Positions 35,737 through 44,731 of a stretch of 64,000 nt of DNA are shown here, piece after piece. Both the position numbers and the translations under genes were made by a program. How positions within the stretch are numbered: position 1 is the stretch's first letter; every line of letters starts with the position of its first letter. The notes below the pieces were generated by a model. It was given only the letters and a program-made list of their open reading frames with translations, searched no databases and had not been told where the DNA came from. The DNA is from Paenibacillus sinopodophylli (GTDB taxonomy: Bacteria; Bacillota; Bacilli; Paenibacillales; Paenibacillaceae), in the NCBI RefSeq assembly GCF_005930355.1, contig NZ_VDBO01000001.1:407339-471338 (forward strand). The letters run 5' to 3'.

Positions 35737-37065
35737 GTGAGTTACACTAAAGAGGATATTAGACGTATTGCACAGGAACAAAATGTTCGTTTTATTCGAT
35801 TGCAATTTACGGATCTGCTCGGAACGATCAAGAACGTTGAGATTCCGGTCAGCCAGCTAGAGAAAGCGCTGGATAACAAAATGATGTTTGACGGTTCATC
35901 TATTGAAGGATATGTACGTATTGAAGAATCAGATATGTACCTATACCCTGATCTTGATACATGGGTTGTATTCCCTTGGGTTACTCAAGACCGCGTTGCA
36001 CGTTTGATCTGTGACATTTATATGCCAGACGGTACGCCATTCGCTGGAGACCCGCGCGGTATTCTGAAGCGGGCTTTAATAGAAGCAGAAAGTCTCGGTT
36101 ACACGGCGATGAATGTTGGACCAGAACCGGAATTTTTCTTGTTCAAAACCGATGAGCGCGGAGAGCCGACTACAGAGCTTAATGACCAAGGCGGTTATTT
36201 CGATTTGGCACCTATGGATATGGGTGAGAACTGTCGTCGCGAGATCGTATTGACGCTAGAAGAAATGGGTTTCGAGATCGAGGCTTCTCATCATGAGGTT
36301 GCTCCAGGTCAACATGAGATCGATTTCAAATATGCTGATGCGATTAAAGCAGCCGACCAAATTCAAACCTTTAAGCTAGTTGTAAAAACCGTCGCACGCG
36401 AGCATGGCTTGCACGCATCGTTTATGCCTAAGCCTTTGTTTGGCGTGAATGGCTCTGGTATGCATTGCCATCAGTCCTTGTTCCAAGGCGAGACAAATGT
36501 GTTCTACGATGAGAAGGACAAGCTTGGACTAAGCACAACAGCGCGTCATTACATGGCAGGCATTCTGCTTCATGCACGCGCAATGGCGGCTATTACAAAT
36601 CCAACAATCAATTCATATAAGCGTTTGGTTCCTGGCTACGAAGCACCGTGTTACGTAGCATGGTCTGCAAGCAACCGTTCGCCAATGATTCGTATTCCGG
36701 CTTCACGCGGATTAAGCACGCGTGTAGAGGTTCGTAACCCGGATCCAGCAGCTAATCCATATTTAGCACTTGCTGTTATGCTCAAAGCAGGTCTAGATGG
36801 TATCCAGAACAAGCTTCCGTTGCCAGCTCCTACAGATCGCAATATCTACATCATGACAGAGGAAGAGCGTCAGGATGCAGGTATTCCGAGCTTGCCGCTT
36901 GACCTGAAGGAAGCACTTGATGAAATGCTTAGAAGTGATATCATTTGCGAAGCGCTTGGCGATCACGCACTGGCACATTTCTACGAGCTCAAAGAAATTG
37001 AGTGGGATATGTACCGCACGCAAGTTCATCAATGGGAACGTGATCAGTATTTGACGCTATACTAA
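35737..37065 (+). CDS. glnA: Glutamine synthetase type I-alpha
   Basis: 442 residues, the short GSI-alpha form without an adenylylation site. It makes glutamine from glutamate, ammonia and ATP as a dodecamer. [59 protein letters not shown] and [20 protein letters not shown] carry the metal, ATP and glutamate residues. In Bacillus the feedback-inhibited enzyme also chaperones GlnR onto DNA. Terminator at 37101. Confidence 0.97.
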   Translation: MSYTKEDIRRIAQEQNVRFIRLQFTDLLGTIKNVEIPVSQLEKALDNKMMFDGSSIEGYVRIEESDMYLYPDLDTWVVFPWVTQDRVARLICDIYMPDGTPFAGDPRGILKRALIEAESLGYTAMNVGPEPEFFLFKTDERGEPTTELNDQGGYFDLAPMDMGENCRREIVLTLEEMGFEIEASHHEVAPGQHEIDFKYADAIKAADQIQTFKLVVKTVAREHGLHASFMPKPLFGVNGSGMHCHQSLFQGETNVFYDEKDKLGLSTTARHYMAGILLHARAMAAITNPTINSYKRLVPGYEAPCYVAWSASNRSPMIRIPASRGLSTRVEVRNPDPAANPYLALAVMLKAGLDGIQNKLPLPAPTDRNIYIMTEEERQDAGIPSLPLDLKEALDEMLRSDIICEALGDHALAHFYELKEIEWDMYRTQVHQWERDQYLTLY

Positions 37066-37100
37066 GTTTGAACTGTCTTTAGGGGCAGATTGAAGGATTT

Positions 37101-37165
37101 AAGTTGGGGACGATTGGAATGAGCCGCATCACGTAGCTCTTCCGTGTCGCACCCAACTTTTTTTA
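37101..37165 (+). terminator. glnA terminator
   Basis: AAGTTGGG / CCCAACTT with internal pairing, followed by TTTTTTT. Confidence 0.75.
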
Positions 37166-37427
37166 ATTTGAGCGGTTTCCATTTTCCGTTATATTCAGCT
37201 ATGACTCCCAAGTGGAAAGAGTCTAACTATTCGTAGAAATAGAAAGCGGTTATAGCTGAGATTGAGGCTGGCGTAGGTTGATTATACTATATGTAAAAAA
37301 ACTTCATTTTAATTAGGGTACGAAGTAGTGGTCTTTTTATCTCTTGTGGGACAATAACCAACTCTGTTAATATATGTTTCTCAGTAGCTTGCGCTACATA
37401 TATCTAACTAAAAGGAGACATATATGC

Positions 37428-37568
37428 ATGAGAAAATTTAAATTTGGTCTTATCATTACATTTTTAGTCGTTTGTATGTCACTTACATTATCCGGAGTAG
37501 TCAGTGCAAAGGATAATCCAGGGCCAGTGATTTACGGTGAGGATTGGCCTGAGCGAGGTTGGTGCTAA
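37428..37568 (+). CDS. Small secreted peptide precursor, Phr-like
   Basis: 46 residues from ATG 37428, with AAAGGAG eight to ten bases upstream. Residues 1–25 are a classical signal peptide (MRKFKFGLIITFLVVCMSLT, then SGVVSA). The exported part is only about 20 residues, begins with Lys-Asp and ends ERGWC. The layout (short precursor, signal peptide, tiny C-terminal product) is that of Phr/PapR-type signalling peptides, and ERG-x-x resembles the B. subtilis PhrC pentapeptide ERGMT. There is no Rap/RRNPP receptor gene adjacent, so signalling is only a hypothesis. It could also be a small antimicrobial or structural peptide. It has its own terminator. Confidence 0.6.
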   Translation: MRKFKFGLIITFLVVCMSLTLSGVVSAKDNPGPVIYGEDWPERGWC

Positions 37569-37622
37569 AGCCAAACCTAATAAGTTGTACATATGATTGT
37601 TCGTATTAAATATATTGGATTA

Positions 37623-37648
37623 AAGCACCTTGAATGGTGCTTTTTTGT
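37623..37648 (+). terminator. Terminator of the small peptide gene
   Basis: AAGCACC / GGTGCTT with a six-base loop and a T run. Confidence 0.88.
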
Positions 37649-37663
37649 TTCTAACTGAGTAAT

Positions 37664-38074
37664 TTGATCATTTTCTCTTCTTTAACAGTTAATGATGATT
37701 TCAAAGTCATAAACTCTTTAGGTATTGGGGTCATGTACAGAGCAAATGTTATTGCGGGAATCATTATAGGAGAAGAATCCCAAGGTTTTTTTGAGACATC
37801 TTGCGGGATTAAGGTAGGAGATCATAAGTCGAAGCTAAAAAGAGTTTAGGGTGAAAGTGGTGCTATTGAGGCTTCGGACGAGGTTGTAGAATATTTTTAT
37901 CATAATCATGATGACAAATTTTTAGCACAGGGATCCATTATTCGGAACAATGGCAAGTTCAGGACGTTTGAGGAATTGAAAAATATATTTGCTCTAATGG
38001 CTATACTCACAGATGATAACCATATTAAACGAATCTTGCTTTTAGATGAAGCGATGGAACTCCATTATGAATAG
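37664..38074 (+). pseudogene. Unrecognised ORF interrupted by one amber codon
   Basis: A single frame runs from 37664 to TAG 38072–38074 and is broken only by TAG at 37847–37849. The parts read as one protein: IINSLGIGVMYRANVIAG-like hydrophobic start, IKVGDHKSKLKRV before the stop and ASDEVVEYFYHNHDDKFLAQ, then FEELKNIFALMAILTDDNHI after it. No plausible start codon with a binding site is seen for either part and the left end looks incomplete. I do not recognise the family. A decayed gene is likelier than two genes. Confidence 0.5.
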
Positions 38075-38223
38075 AACATAAAACAATGATATCGACTTTG
38101 AATGATTCACAAGTCAGTACTATATAGAGTTGGTACTATTCGCCGGACTTTCGTCTTGTTATATTCTAATCAGCTACTGAACGAACGCAGAAGACAGCTG
38201 GTCAGAATTAGGAGATGAACATC

Positions 38224-38856
38224 ATGAATGAAATGAATGGACGATCAGATAGAACCAATTATGTTTATGTATTGCTTACTGATACCGGAACCTTGTTTAC
38301 TAGGTTGATTAAAGGCTTCACAGGTGCACCATATAATCATGCTTCACTCGTTATGGACGAGAAGCTGGAGAACGTATATAGCTTTGGCAGAAAACAAGCA
38401 TCTAATCCTTTAAACGGAGGTTTCGTGAAAGAGGATGTGTATAAAGGCACGTTCAGACATTTCCCAGAAACGCGATGCAAGCTGCTTCGTCTTGCTGTGA
38501 CGGATGAACAGCGGGCAAATCTAGAGAGCTTGATTAGCGAATTCGAACAGAAGAGTGAGCTATACAGCTATAATTTAATCGGATTGTTAGGTGTAATGGT
38601 AGAAATGGACATAAAGCCTGCGCATTCTTATTTCTGTTCGCAATTCGTAGCTGAAACGCTGCGCAGCAGCGGGGTACCATTATGGGAACGCCCATCGACT
38701 TTAGTGACACCAAATGATTTTTTAGTTCATGATCATTTTGAGTCAATATTTGAAGGCTACTTGTACGACTATCCACTTCTGGAGCGCCACCGATTAGGAC
38801 GAGTATTAAAGCCTTATCAAGCTGCTTTTCGAATGGCAAGAAATGCCGTTTCATGA
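38224..38856 (+). CDS. YiiX-like permuted papain-fold hydrolase
   Basis: 210 residues from ATG 38224; GGAG at 38211 is well spaced for it and too close to the ATG at 38215. YNHASLVMDE carries a catalytic-type His, and HSYFCSQFVAETL a catalytic-type Cys in the circularly permuted NlpC/P60-papain (YiiX/YebB-like) order, His before Cys. Such enzymes cleave amide or ester bonds in peptides or lipids. No signal peptide, so cytoplasmic. Single-gene unit with terminator at 38894. Substrate unknown. Confidence 0.65.
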   Translation: MNEMNGRSDRTNYVYVLLTDTGTLFTRLIKGFTGAPYNHASLVMDEKLENVYSFGRKQASNPLNGGFVKEDVYKGTFRHFPETRCKLLRLAVTDEQRANLESLISEFEQKSELYSYNLIGLLGVMVEMDIKPAHSYFCSQFVAETLRSSGVPLWERPSTLVTPNDFLVHDHFESIFEGYLYDYPLLERHRLGRVLKPYQAAFRMARNAVS

Positions 38857-38893
38857 TTGCAAAGCTAGTGGAACGATGACATAGGGACTAAAA

Positions 38894-38936
38894 AATGAGA
38901 ACATCCACGATATTGAGGGGTGTTCTCATTTTGTTC
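38894..38936. terminator. Bidirectional terminator
   Basis: AATGAGAACA / TGTTCTCATT with further CC/GG pairs inside, T run on the right and A run on the left, between convergent genes. Confidence 0.85.
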
Positions 38937-38963
38937 GCTGCAATAAATGATAAATGGCTCTAA

Positions 38964-39215
38964 TTAGACACAGTTTGGCCCTCGATGTCCGCCATGAAAG
39001 CCTCCACCATGGAAGCCGCCGTGAAACCCGCCTGGTCCGATGCCATGAAATCCGCCTCCTGGAAACCCGCCATGCCAGAATGGTCCTCCAAATCCGACCT
39101 GCGGGAAAGGCAAAGGAAGTGGCAGTACTTCAGGATAGGGGTAAGGATAAGGATATGGGTATGGGTAAACAGGCGGATAGGGATAATAGGGGGGCTGGAG
39201 CGGTCCTAATGCCAT
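38964..39215 (-). CDS. Small Tyr-Pro and Gly-His rich protein (spore-coat type)
   Basis: 83 residues from ATG 39215, seven bases after GGAGGA. Residues ~9–40 are tandem Tyr-Pro repeats (PYPYPYPYPYPE), then LPLPFPQVGFGG. Residues ~45–80 are Gly/Phe/His repeats of the type GGFHGG ending HRGPNCV. There is no signal peptide or membrane segment. Such low-complexity Tyr, His and Gly-rich small proteins are common in spore coats and may be cross-linked through Tyr. A YjcZ-type sporulation gene lies just upstream on the same strand. No specific family recognised. Confidence 0.6.
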   Translation of the reverse strand: MALGPLQPPYYPYPPVYPYPYPYPYPYPEVLPLPLPFPQVGFGGPFWHGGFPGGGFHGIGPGGFHGGFHGGGFHGGHRGPNCV

Positions 39216-39368
39216 CAATCATTCCTCCAAGTTAGTGATGTAGATTCAGCCTATGCAGAGACAGCTATCCGTGAAACTTGCCCAATTACATTTCATGTCA
39301 TTCTGGTGATGTTCGTTCGAATTATTAGTTGAAGTACTACCTGGATTTTTATCGAATGAAAACGAAAA

Positions 39369-39386
39369 AGACCCATCTCTGGGTCT
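39369..39386 (-). terminator. Terminator of the YjcZ-like gene
   Basis: On the minus strand AGACCCA-GAGA-TGGGTCT followed by TTTTCG. Confidence 0.8.
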
Positions 39387-39429
39387 CAAACGTTCATGCT
39401 AAATGTGTTTGTTTCCATATGGGCTTTGT

Positions 39430-39537
39430 TTAATAGCGACCGAAGCTAGAACAGCTGCAAGCGATAATCACCAGTAAAATGAAGAGTACCAAAATAGTAC
39501 CTGTGTTTGAAAATGCGCCACCAACGTAACCGGACAT
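39430..39537 (-). CDS. YjcZ-family small sporulation membrane protein
   Basis: 35 residues: MSGYVGGAF, one hydrophobic segment (ILVLFILLVIIACSC) and a short SSFGRY tail. AAGGAGGTG lies nine bases before the ATG at 39537. The Gly/Tyr head plus (V/I)LFILL(V/I)I(I/V) segment is the YjcZ sporulation family of Bacillales, tiny proteins made in sporulating cells. Their role is unknown. Confidence 0.8.
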   Translation of the reverse strand: MSGYVGGAFSNTGTILVLFILLVIIACSCSSFGRY

Positions 39538-39685
39538 TTGTAAATGCACCTCCTTACGTTTTGCGTACAACATAGAATATGCGTTGTAAACGCGCAATGA
39601 TTGGGTGTTTACCATGCAGGTGTTGATGGAATTGAGCTGTGAGAAGTTGTGAAATGATGGTTGATACGATAAAGGTTAGAAAAAA

Positions 39686-39723
39686 AGGCTGGATCACAGA
39701 TGCGATTGCATGTGATTCAGCCT
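39686..39723 (-). terminator. lexA terminator
   Basis: AGGCTGAATCAC / GTGATCCAGCCT on the minus strand (one mismatch) followed by TTTTTT. Confidence 0.85.
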
Positions 39724-39747
39724 CTTTCTATGTACAAGAACGGTTGT

Positions 39748-40368
39748 CTAATGAATGTCGCGGAAAAGTCCAATTACCTTGCCGAGTATCGTTACGTTCT
39801 GGAGCAGGATCGGCTGCATGGTGGAATTCTCCGGTTGGAGCCTGATATGGTTCTTCTCTTTGTAGAAGGTTTTCACTGTTGCTTCGTCATCCTCAGTCAT
39901 CGCAACTACAATTTCACCATTGTTAGCAGTCTGCTGCTGACGAACGATGACATAGTCGCCGTCATGAATGCCGGCTTCAATCATGCTCTCGCCCATAACA
40001 TTAAGAATAAAGACGCTGCTGTCACCAACGAAATGGGAAGGGAGCGGAAAGTATTCCTCGATATTCTCAGTAGCTGTAATGGGAACACCAGCTGTTACTT
40101 TGCCGACAATCGGAACCTTCGCTACGGATAAAGGAATAATGCCATCAACGCCCTCTTGATCTAGTATCTCAATGGCACGTGGTTTGGTAGGGTCACGACG
40201 AATTAGACCTTTCTTCTCAAGACGATCCAGATGGCCATGAACGGTGGAGCTTGACAGCAATCCAACAGCTTCGCCGATCTCGCGAACGGAGGGTGGATAG
40301 CCTTTCTCCCGGACTTCATTCTTAATAAATTCTAAAATTGAATGTTGTCGGTTAGAAATCTTCGACAC
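39748..40368 (-). CDS. lexA: SOS repressor LexA
   Basis: 206 residues from GTG 40368, seven bases after GGAG; longer frames run through the promoter and are rejected. The winged helix ([15 protein letters not shown] and [20 protein letters not shown]) binds SOS boxes. The S24 protease half has the Ala93-Gly94 cleavage site in VTAGVPI, Ser128 in NVMGESM and Lys166 in ATVKTFY. RecA filaments trigger self-cleavage, inducing DNA-repair genes. Divergent from yneA with two LexA boxes between. Confidence 0.96.
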   Translation of the reverse strand: MSKISNRQHSILEFIKNEVREKGYPPSVREIGEAVGLLSSSTVHGHLDRLEKKGLIRRDPTKPRAIEILDQEGVDGIIPLSVAKVPIVGKVTAGVPITATENIEEYFPLPSHFVGDSSVFILNVMGESMIEAGIHDGDYVIVRQQQTANNGEIVVAMTEDDEATVKTFYKEKNHIRLQPENSTMQPILLQNVTILGKVIGLFRDIH

Positions 40369-40465
40369 AGTAATCACTCCATTAGTAGGTTTGCAGAAAA
40401 TTATAACATAGAACCGGAGTTCGTACAAACATAAGTTCCCAAGTACAGAGGTTCGCATATTTCTG

Positions 40466-40515
40466 TTGACACCAAACATTTGTTCGTGTAATCTAAAAAC
40501 AGAACAAACGTTTGG
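40466..40515. promoter_or_regulatory. yneA promoter with two LexA boxes
   Basis: TTGACA (40466), 17-base spacer, TAATCT (40489) forms a sigma-A promoter toward yneA. CCAAACATTTGTTCG (40472–40486) fills the spacer, and AGAACAAACGTTTGG (40501–40515) lies just downstream. Both match the Gram-positive LexA box (CGAAC-N4-GTTCG) with at most two changes. LexA bound here should block yneA and probably also repress lexA. Confidence 0.82.
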
Positions 40516-40526
40516 GGTGCTGACAA

Positions 40527-40895
40527 ATGATAATGAATCCGAGTTTTTATAAATCAATCTATACGCAAGAAGAGAATCAAGGTGCTGTGAATAAACTTAG
40601 CTTGTTCGTGAAGCGTCATTTCGTTAAGGTTCTAGTTAGTTCAGTTGTTTTTATTTTGGTATTTACGAGTTTTCTCATGATGGGCACAGATGCTTCAAGT
40701 CAGCATGTGGCTGACGCCACTGATCAAGAGCAGGTTGTTCTGGTTCATAGTGGTGATACACTGTGGGCTATTGCCAAACGATATTCAGACTCTAAGCATG
40801 ATATTAGATACATTATTTATCGGATACAGGAGAGGAATGATCTGAAAACCGCGGAGATTAAGTCAGGTCAGAAACTTGTAATTCCAACCCTTTAG
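40527..40895 (+). CDS. yneA: SOS cell-division inhibitor YneA
   Basis: 122 residues. It has a cytoplasmic start, one membrane segment (~33–51, [18 protein letters not shown]) and a C-terminal LysM domain ([20 protein letters not shown] to [10 protein letters not shown]). This is the YneA layout: after DNA damage it is exported and delays septum formation. The divergent position from lexA and the overlapping LexA boxes confirm identity. A second ATG at 40533 is possible. Confidence 0.88.
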   Translation: MIMNPSFYKSIYTQEENQGAVNKLSLFVKRHFVKVLVSSVVFILVFTSFLMMGTDASSQHVADATDQEQVVLVHSGDTLWAIAKRYSDSKHDIRYIIYRIQERNDLKTAEIKSGQKLVIPTL

Positions 40896-40955
40896 ATTTA
40901 AGCGGCTACATAACTTCATTCTTCTCTCACTCATGACTTTTCGGATCAAGCAGAT

Positions 40956-40988
40956 CTTCAAGACCTGTTTGTTCAGGGAAGTTTTTTT
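40956..40988 (+). terminator. Possible yneA terminator
   Basis: CTTC…CCTG pairs with CAGG…GAAG imperfectly, followed by TTTTTTT. Confidence 0.45.
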
Positions 40989-41137
40989 GTTCGTGATAGA
41001 AACACCTTTCAGAACTACACTAGCAGCTAAAAACATTCAAATAGAATAGATGCATTCAAAAAACAATTGGCAAATTATTTCGCAATTGGTATATTTGTTA
41101 TACTGAGTTTTACTGATGATAGCGGAGGGGATTAGAG

Positions 41138-41599
41138 ATGAGACTTGCAGAAGCGCTTGTGATGCGGGCGGACTGCCAACGGAGAGTGGCACAGATCAAG
41201 CAGCGACTTGGTAGAGTTATAAAGGTACAAGAAGGCGAGGAGCCTTCGGAATCGCCAACCGAGCTGCTGGATGAATTAAAGCGAACGCTGGATGATTTAT
41301 CCGTTTGGGTGAAGAAAATCAATAACACGAATGCTTTGAGCCCGTTCGATACGAGCATAAGTTTGGCAGAGGCGCTAGCGGAACGTGATCGAATTATGCA
41401 GCATCGCAATATTTTGAATGAATTGCTTGACGTGGCTTCCATAAAGCAGGAACGTTACAGCCGGCAAGAAGTGAAATTCTATACAACCATCACGATCATA
41501 GATTTGCAGAAAGAAGTCGATGAGCTGTCACGAAAATATCGTGAGCTGGATTTCAAGATTCAGGAGAAAAACTGGAGCACTGATTTGTTAGATCATTAA
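41138..41599 (+). CDS. DIP1984-type helical protein
   Basis: 153 residues, almost wholly helical: MRLAEALVMRADCQRRVAQI, KQRLGRVIKVQEGEEP, LAEALAERDRIMQHRNIL and YTTITIIDLQKEVDELSRKY. LAEAL and R-x-x-C/I-x-x-R motifs appear in both halves, suggesting a duplicated unit. This matches the DIP1984/DUF6847 family, sometimes called septicolysin-like, of unknown function. GCGGAGGGG precedes the ATG. It stands alone after yneA. Confidence 0.7.
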   Translation: MRLAEALVMRADCQRRVAQIKQRLGRVIKVQEGEEPSESPTELLDELKRTLDDLSVWVKKINNTNALSPFDTSISLAEALAERDRIMQHRNILNELLDVASIKQERYSRQEVKFYTTITIIDLQKEVDELSRKYRELDFKIQEKNWSTDLLDH

Positions 41600-41989
41600 A
41601 CAAGTTGGTAACCGAAATCATACAGGCGAGTACAACCCTCCAACGGGTAGTTGGACCTTGTTTAGATGCTGGGCCATATCTAAAAACTTTATGAATTAGC
41701 CCGATAATGTCACAAGAGTGCGTGATAGCATGTAACTAGGCTGTATTTTGTTTATTGTAACTACCATGTGCTGATGTATCGATTAGGTGAGGGCGGGTTC
41801 GGGGACTTGTATCGTTAATAATGGATGAGGCAGTAGGCGTAAAGCTGATCTGTCTCTTTTTTATAGGTAATGCGATTCGGATTTTGTCATACAAATGATT
41901 GTCCGCCTCACCTTGCCTTGACAATCAAGTATCCGTAATGTCAAACTATAGAGTAGAGTTTTTTCCATCATGAGAGGAGTAGGCAAGCA
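41600..41989. other. Intergenic stretch without recognised features
   Basis: About 390 bases between the DIP1984-type gene and ynzC. No gene, RNA or clear promoter was identified; a TTGACA at 41918 has no well-spaced −10. Confidence 0.5.
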
Positions 41990-42181
41990 ATGGAGTTTTC
42001 GAAAATAATAGAAAGAATTAACGAGCTCGCTCGTAAAAATAAATCGGAAGGCTTAACCGATGCTGAAACAGTCGAACGAGATGAGCTTCGCCAGCAATAT
42101 TTAAAAACCTTCAAAAATAACTTCAGACAACAGCTTGAAACGATCGAAATCGTTGATGACGAGGAAAAACCAAAGCACTAA
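41990..42181 (+). CDS. ynzC: YnzC (DUF896) small protein
   Basis: 63 residues. The DUF896 two-helix pattern is clear: IIERINELARKNKSEGLTDA, then ERDELRQQYLKTFKNNFRQQ. GAGAGGAG precedes the ATG. In Bacillus ynzC sits in the lexA–yneA region, matching the context here. It is a small cytoplasmic protein of unknown function, reported as SOS-linked through its operon. Confidence 0.9.
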   Translation: MEFSKIIERINELARKNKSEGLTDAETVERDELRQQYLKTFKNNFRQQLETIEIVDDEEKPKH

Positions 42182-42226
42182 TGTCGTTATCCAACGGTCA
42201 TTTTAATTTCATGGGAGGGTATTTAC

Positions 42227-43216
42227 ATGAATTTTAAACTATTAGGCAAAAGCGGACTTGCTGTCTCCGAGCTATGTTTGGGAACGATGACCTTTGGCAA
42301 CACAACAAATGAAGCGGATTCTATCGAAATGATTGATCGTTACATCGACCACGGCGGAAACTTCATAGACACAGCGGATGTGTATGTCAGTGGAAAGTCC
42401 GAGGAGATTGTAGGTAAAGCGATCAAAAACAGACGTTCAGATGTCGTACTAGCGACAAAAGTGCGAATGACGACATCCAACAATATTAATGGTGTCGGAT
42501 TATCACGCAAACATATTATGGATGGCGTTGAGGCTAGCTTGAAGCGGCTTCAGACGGATTATGTTGATTTGTATCAGGTTCATGTTTGGGATCATGCAAC
42601 GCCAATAGAAGAAACGCTGAGGACGCTTGATGATCTTGTCACGTCTGGTAAAGTCCGTTACATAGGCTGTTCGAATTTTTTTGCCTGGCAATTGATGAAG
42701 TCATTGGCATACAGCGATGCAAGTCGTTACGTGCGTTTTGTATCTATACAGCCCCAATATAGTTTAGTAAGCAGACAGATGGATCGGGAGATGCACTCGC
42801 TCTGCTTGGAGGAGAAGGTAGGTATTATTCCTTGGGCGCCACTAGGCGGTGGATTCCTAACGGGCCGTTACACAAGGGAAGAACCAATAGAAGGAAGAAT
42901 GACGTCTAAGGTAGGCGAGAGTGCTTGGATTAATCGTGCATCTGATAAAAACTTCGCTATTGTGGATGCGGTAATTGAAGCTGCGAAAGAGCTTGATAAA
43001 TCACCTGCACAGGTAGCGCTTAGATGGTTGATTCAACGCGAGGGTATCACATCGCCGATCTTTGGTGCAAGCAAGCTTGAACAGTTCGAAGACAATATTG
43101 GAGCTATTGGCTGGGAGATGCCAGTAGACATATGGCATCGATTGGATCAAGTGAGCGCGCTGCCCGATGATTATCCGAATCGCTTCATTGATAAATTCCG
43201 TCGTCCGTTTGAATAG
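42227..43216 (+). CDS. Aldo/keto reductase
   Basis: 329 residues with the TIM-barrel aldo/keto reductase pattern. Motifs are GLAVSELCLGTMTFGN, GGNFIDTADVYVSGKSEE with Asp and catalytic Tyr, VVLATKVRM with Lys, and DYVDLYQVHVWD with the second His. GCSNFFAWQ and NADPH-binding segments SPIFGASKLEQFEDN complete it. It reduces carbonyl compounds with NADPH in the cytoplasm; the natural substrate is unknown. Closest in type to YrpG/YccK-like members. Confidence 0.9.
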   Translation: MNFKLLGKSGLAVSELCLGTMTFGNTTNEADSIEMIDRYIDHGGNFIDTADVYVSGKSEEIVGKAIKNRRSDVVLATKVRMTTSNNINGVGLSRKHIMDGVEASLKRLQTDYVDLYQVHVWDHATPIEETLRTLDDLVTSGKVRYIGCSNFFAWQLMKSLAYSDASRYVRFVSIQPQYSLVSRQMDREMHSLCLEEKVGIIPWAPLGGGFLTGRYTREEPIEGRMTSKVGESAWINRASDKNFAIVDAVIEAAKELDKSPAQVALRWLIQREGITSPIFGASKLEQFEDNIGAIGWEMPVDIWHRLDQVSALPDDYPNRFIDKFRRPFE

Positions 43217-43235
43217 GTAGTTAAATAGGAGGAGA

Positions 43236-43748
43236 ATGAGCTTGTCACGTTCCTGGGAGCGCAAAGTGCGCAAAAATATGACTGTTGTGAATAAGAAACG
43301 CAAGAAACAAGGTAATGGGCAGATCGTTCTAAATGCTGAGAAATCAGAGAAAATCGTCGGACGCAATTTCATTGCTCCGATTTTATTGATCTTGTTTATT
43401 GGTTTGTACGTTATTCTTATGCAAAGTTCGACTGAATTCAAAATGGATACAATGTTCTGGATAACGGTAGCCTGTTATATTCTGCTTGCAACGTTATTCT
43501 TCTTCAGACGTCCGTACATTACAATTGGAAAAGATTTCGTTCAAACACGCCGTATGACTGGAGACAAGCGCATAACTGCAGCTGCCATCAAAGGAATCAG
43601 CGCTCAAAAAGGCTATGTCATTGTTGAACAGCATAAAGGCGGCAATTGGGTGTTCGCGAAATTAACAAATCGTTTCCCTACAGAAGAAATCAGTGAGAAG
43701 TTGAAAGTATTTGCGCAAGCGAACAGCATTCCTTACCAAGAAAAATAA
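43236..43748 (+). CDS. Two-TM membrane protein of unknown function
   Basis: 170 residues. A strongly basic cytoplasmic head (SWERKVRKNMTVVNKKRKKQ) is followed by two membrane segments (~47–63 and ~70–88) with a short loop between. A ~75-residue beta-rich cytoplasmic domain follows (YITIGKDFVQTRRMTGDKRI, GNWVFAKLTNRFPTEE), resembling a PH-like/YcxB fold. AGGAGGAG lies three bases before ATG 43236 and nine before an in-frame TTG at 43242, which may be the true start. Not recognised further. Confidence 0.7.
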   Translation: MSLSRSWERKVRKNMTVVNKKRKKQGNGQIVLNAEKSEKIVGRNFIAPILLILFIGLYVILMQSSTEFKMDTMFWITVACYILLATLFFFRRPYITIGKDFVQTRRMTGDKRITAAAIKGISAQKGYVIVEQHKGGNWVFAKLTNRFPTEEISEKLKVFAQANSIPYQEK

Positions 43749-43772
43749 ACAGGCAGGAGAGTTTGGACAACG

Positions 43773-44561
43773 ATGGCTAAACAAGCGGTATTATTTGATT
43801 TGGATGACACATTGCTTTGGGATGATAGAAGTGTTCAGGAGGCATTCGATGCGACTTGCCAAGCTGCTGCAGACGCGACAGGTGTTGACCCAGCAGCGTT
43901 AGAGGAATCCGTTCGCAAAGAAGCAAGGGCGCTTTATGAGTCCTATGAAACGTTTTCTTTCACAAAAATGATCGGTATCAATCCTTTTGAAGGACTATGG
44001 GCGCCGTTCCGTGAAGGTGAGCAAGCGGAATTCCGCAAGCTTGAGAGCCTTGCTCCAGGATATCGGAAAGCAGCTTGGACGCAAGGACTTAAAGCGCTGG
44101 GGATTGATAATGAGGAGCTAGGAGAGAAGCTTGCAGAACAATTTCCTGCTGAAAGACGTGCACGTCCTATTGTTTATGAAGAAACATTCCGCGTGCTTGA
44201 TAAGCTTAAAGGAAAGTACAAGCTGCTGCTGCTAACGAATGGCTCACCAGATCTTCAGAGAGAGAAGCTTGCGGGCGTGCCGGAACTGCTGCCATACTTC
44301 GATCATATTATAATTTCAGGTGAATTTGGGCAGGGTAAACCTGCTGCAGCGATATTCAAGCATGCGCTTGAGCGTCTTGGTGTTGATGTGGAGCATGGGA
44401 TTATGGTTGGCGACAAGCTGACAACGGATATTCTTGGTGCAAATACAGTTGGGATGACGTCTGTGTGGATTAATCGCCACGCTGCAATCCGAAATGATGA
44501 TATCATTCCTACGCATGAAATCAAGCATCTTGAAGAGCTATTGCAACTGTTGGAAGCGTAG
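43773..44561 (+). CDS. HAD-superfamily hydrolase
   Basis: 262 residues with all HAD motifs. The nucleophile Asp is in VLFDLDDTLLWDD, motif II is LLLTNGSP, motif III Lys is in GEFGQGKPAAAIF, and motif IV is MVGDKLTTDILGA. A helical cap (~20–120) follows motif I. It fits the YjjG/L-2-haloacid group of phosphatases acting on small phosphorylated metabolites, often nucleotides. Substrate unknown. Confidence 0.88.
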   Translation: MAKQAVLFDLDDTLLWDDRSVQEAFDATCQAAADATGVDPAALEESVRKEARALYESYETFSFTKMIGINPFEGLWAPFREGEQAEFRKLESLAPGYRKAAWTQGLKALGIDNEELGEKLAEQFPAERRARPIVYEETFRVLDKLKGKYKLLLLTNGSPDLQREKLAGVPELLPYFDHIIISGEFGQGKPAAAIFKHALERLGVDVEHGIMVGDKLTTDILGANTVGMTSVWINRHAAIRNDDIIPTHEIKHLEELLQLLEA

Positions 44562-44575
44562 AAGTTGAAATAAAG

Positions 44576-44612
44576 AGCCCCTCCAAGCAGCGTATGCTGT
44601 TATAGAGGGGCT
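44576..44612 (+). terminator. Terminator after the HAD gene
   Basis: AGCCCCTC / GAGGGGCT around an inner AGCAGC…GCTGTT pairing. The T run is short. Confidence 0.6.
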
Positions 44613-44623
44613 TGCATTATTTC

Positions 44624-44721
44624 AAAATATAGGAAAGTAAATCTCTAGATGATGCTTTCTCTATATTTCTCAGAATGATCCGCGCCGCACCGCCATAGGA
44701 CGGTGATAGCTCTTTCACCTT
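44624..44721 (-). repeat. Dispersed palindromic repeat, copy 3 (inverted orientation)
   Basis: On the minus strand: GGTGAAAGAGCTATCACCGTC, CTATGGCGGTGCGGCGCGGA, TCATTCTGAGAAATATAGAG and TTTACTTTCCTATATTTTG, in the same order and length as the copy at 13239. It lies between two convergent genes. Confidence 0.82.
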
Positions 44722-44731
44722 GATCTAAGAA

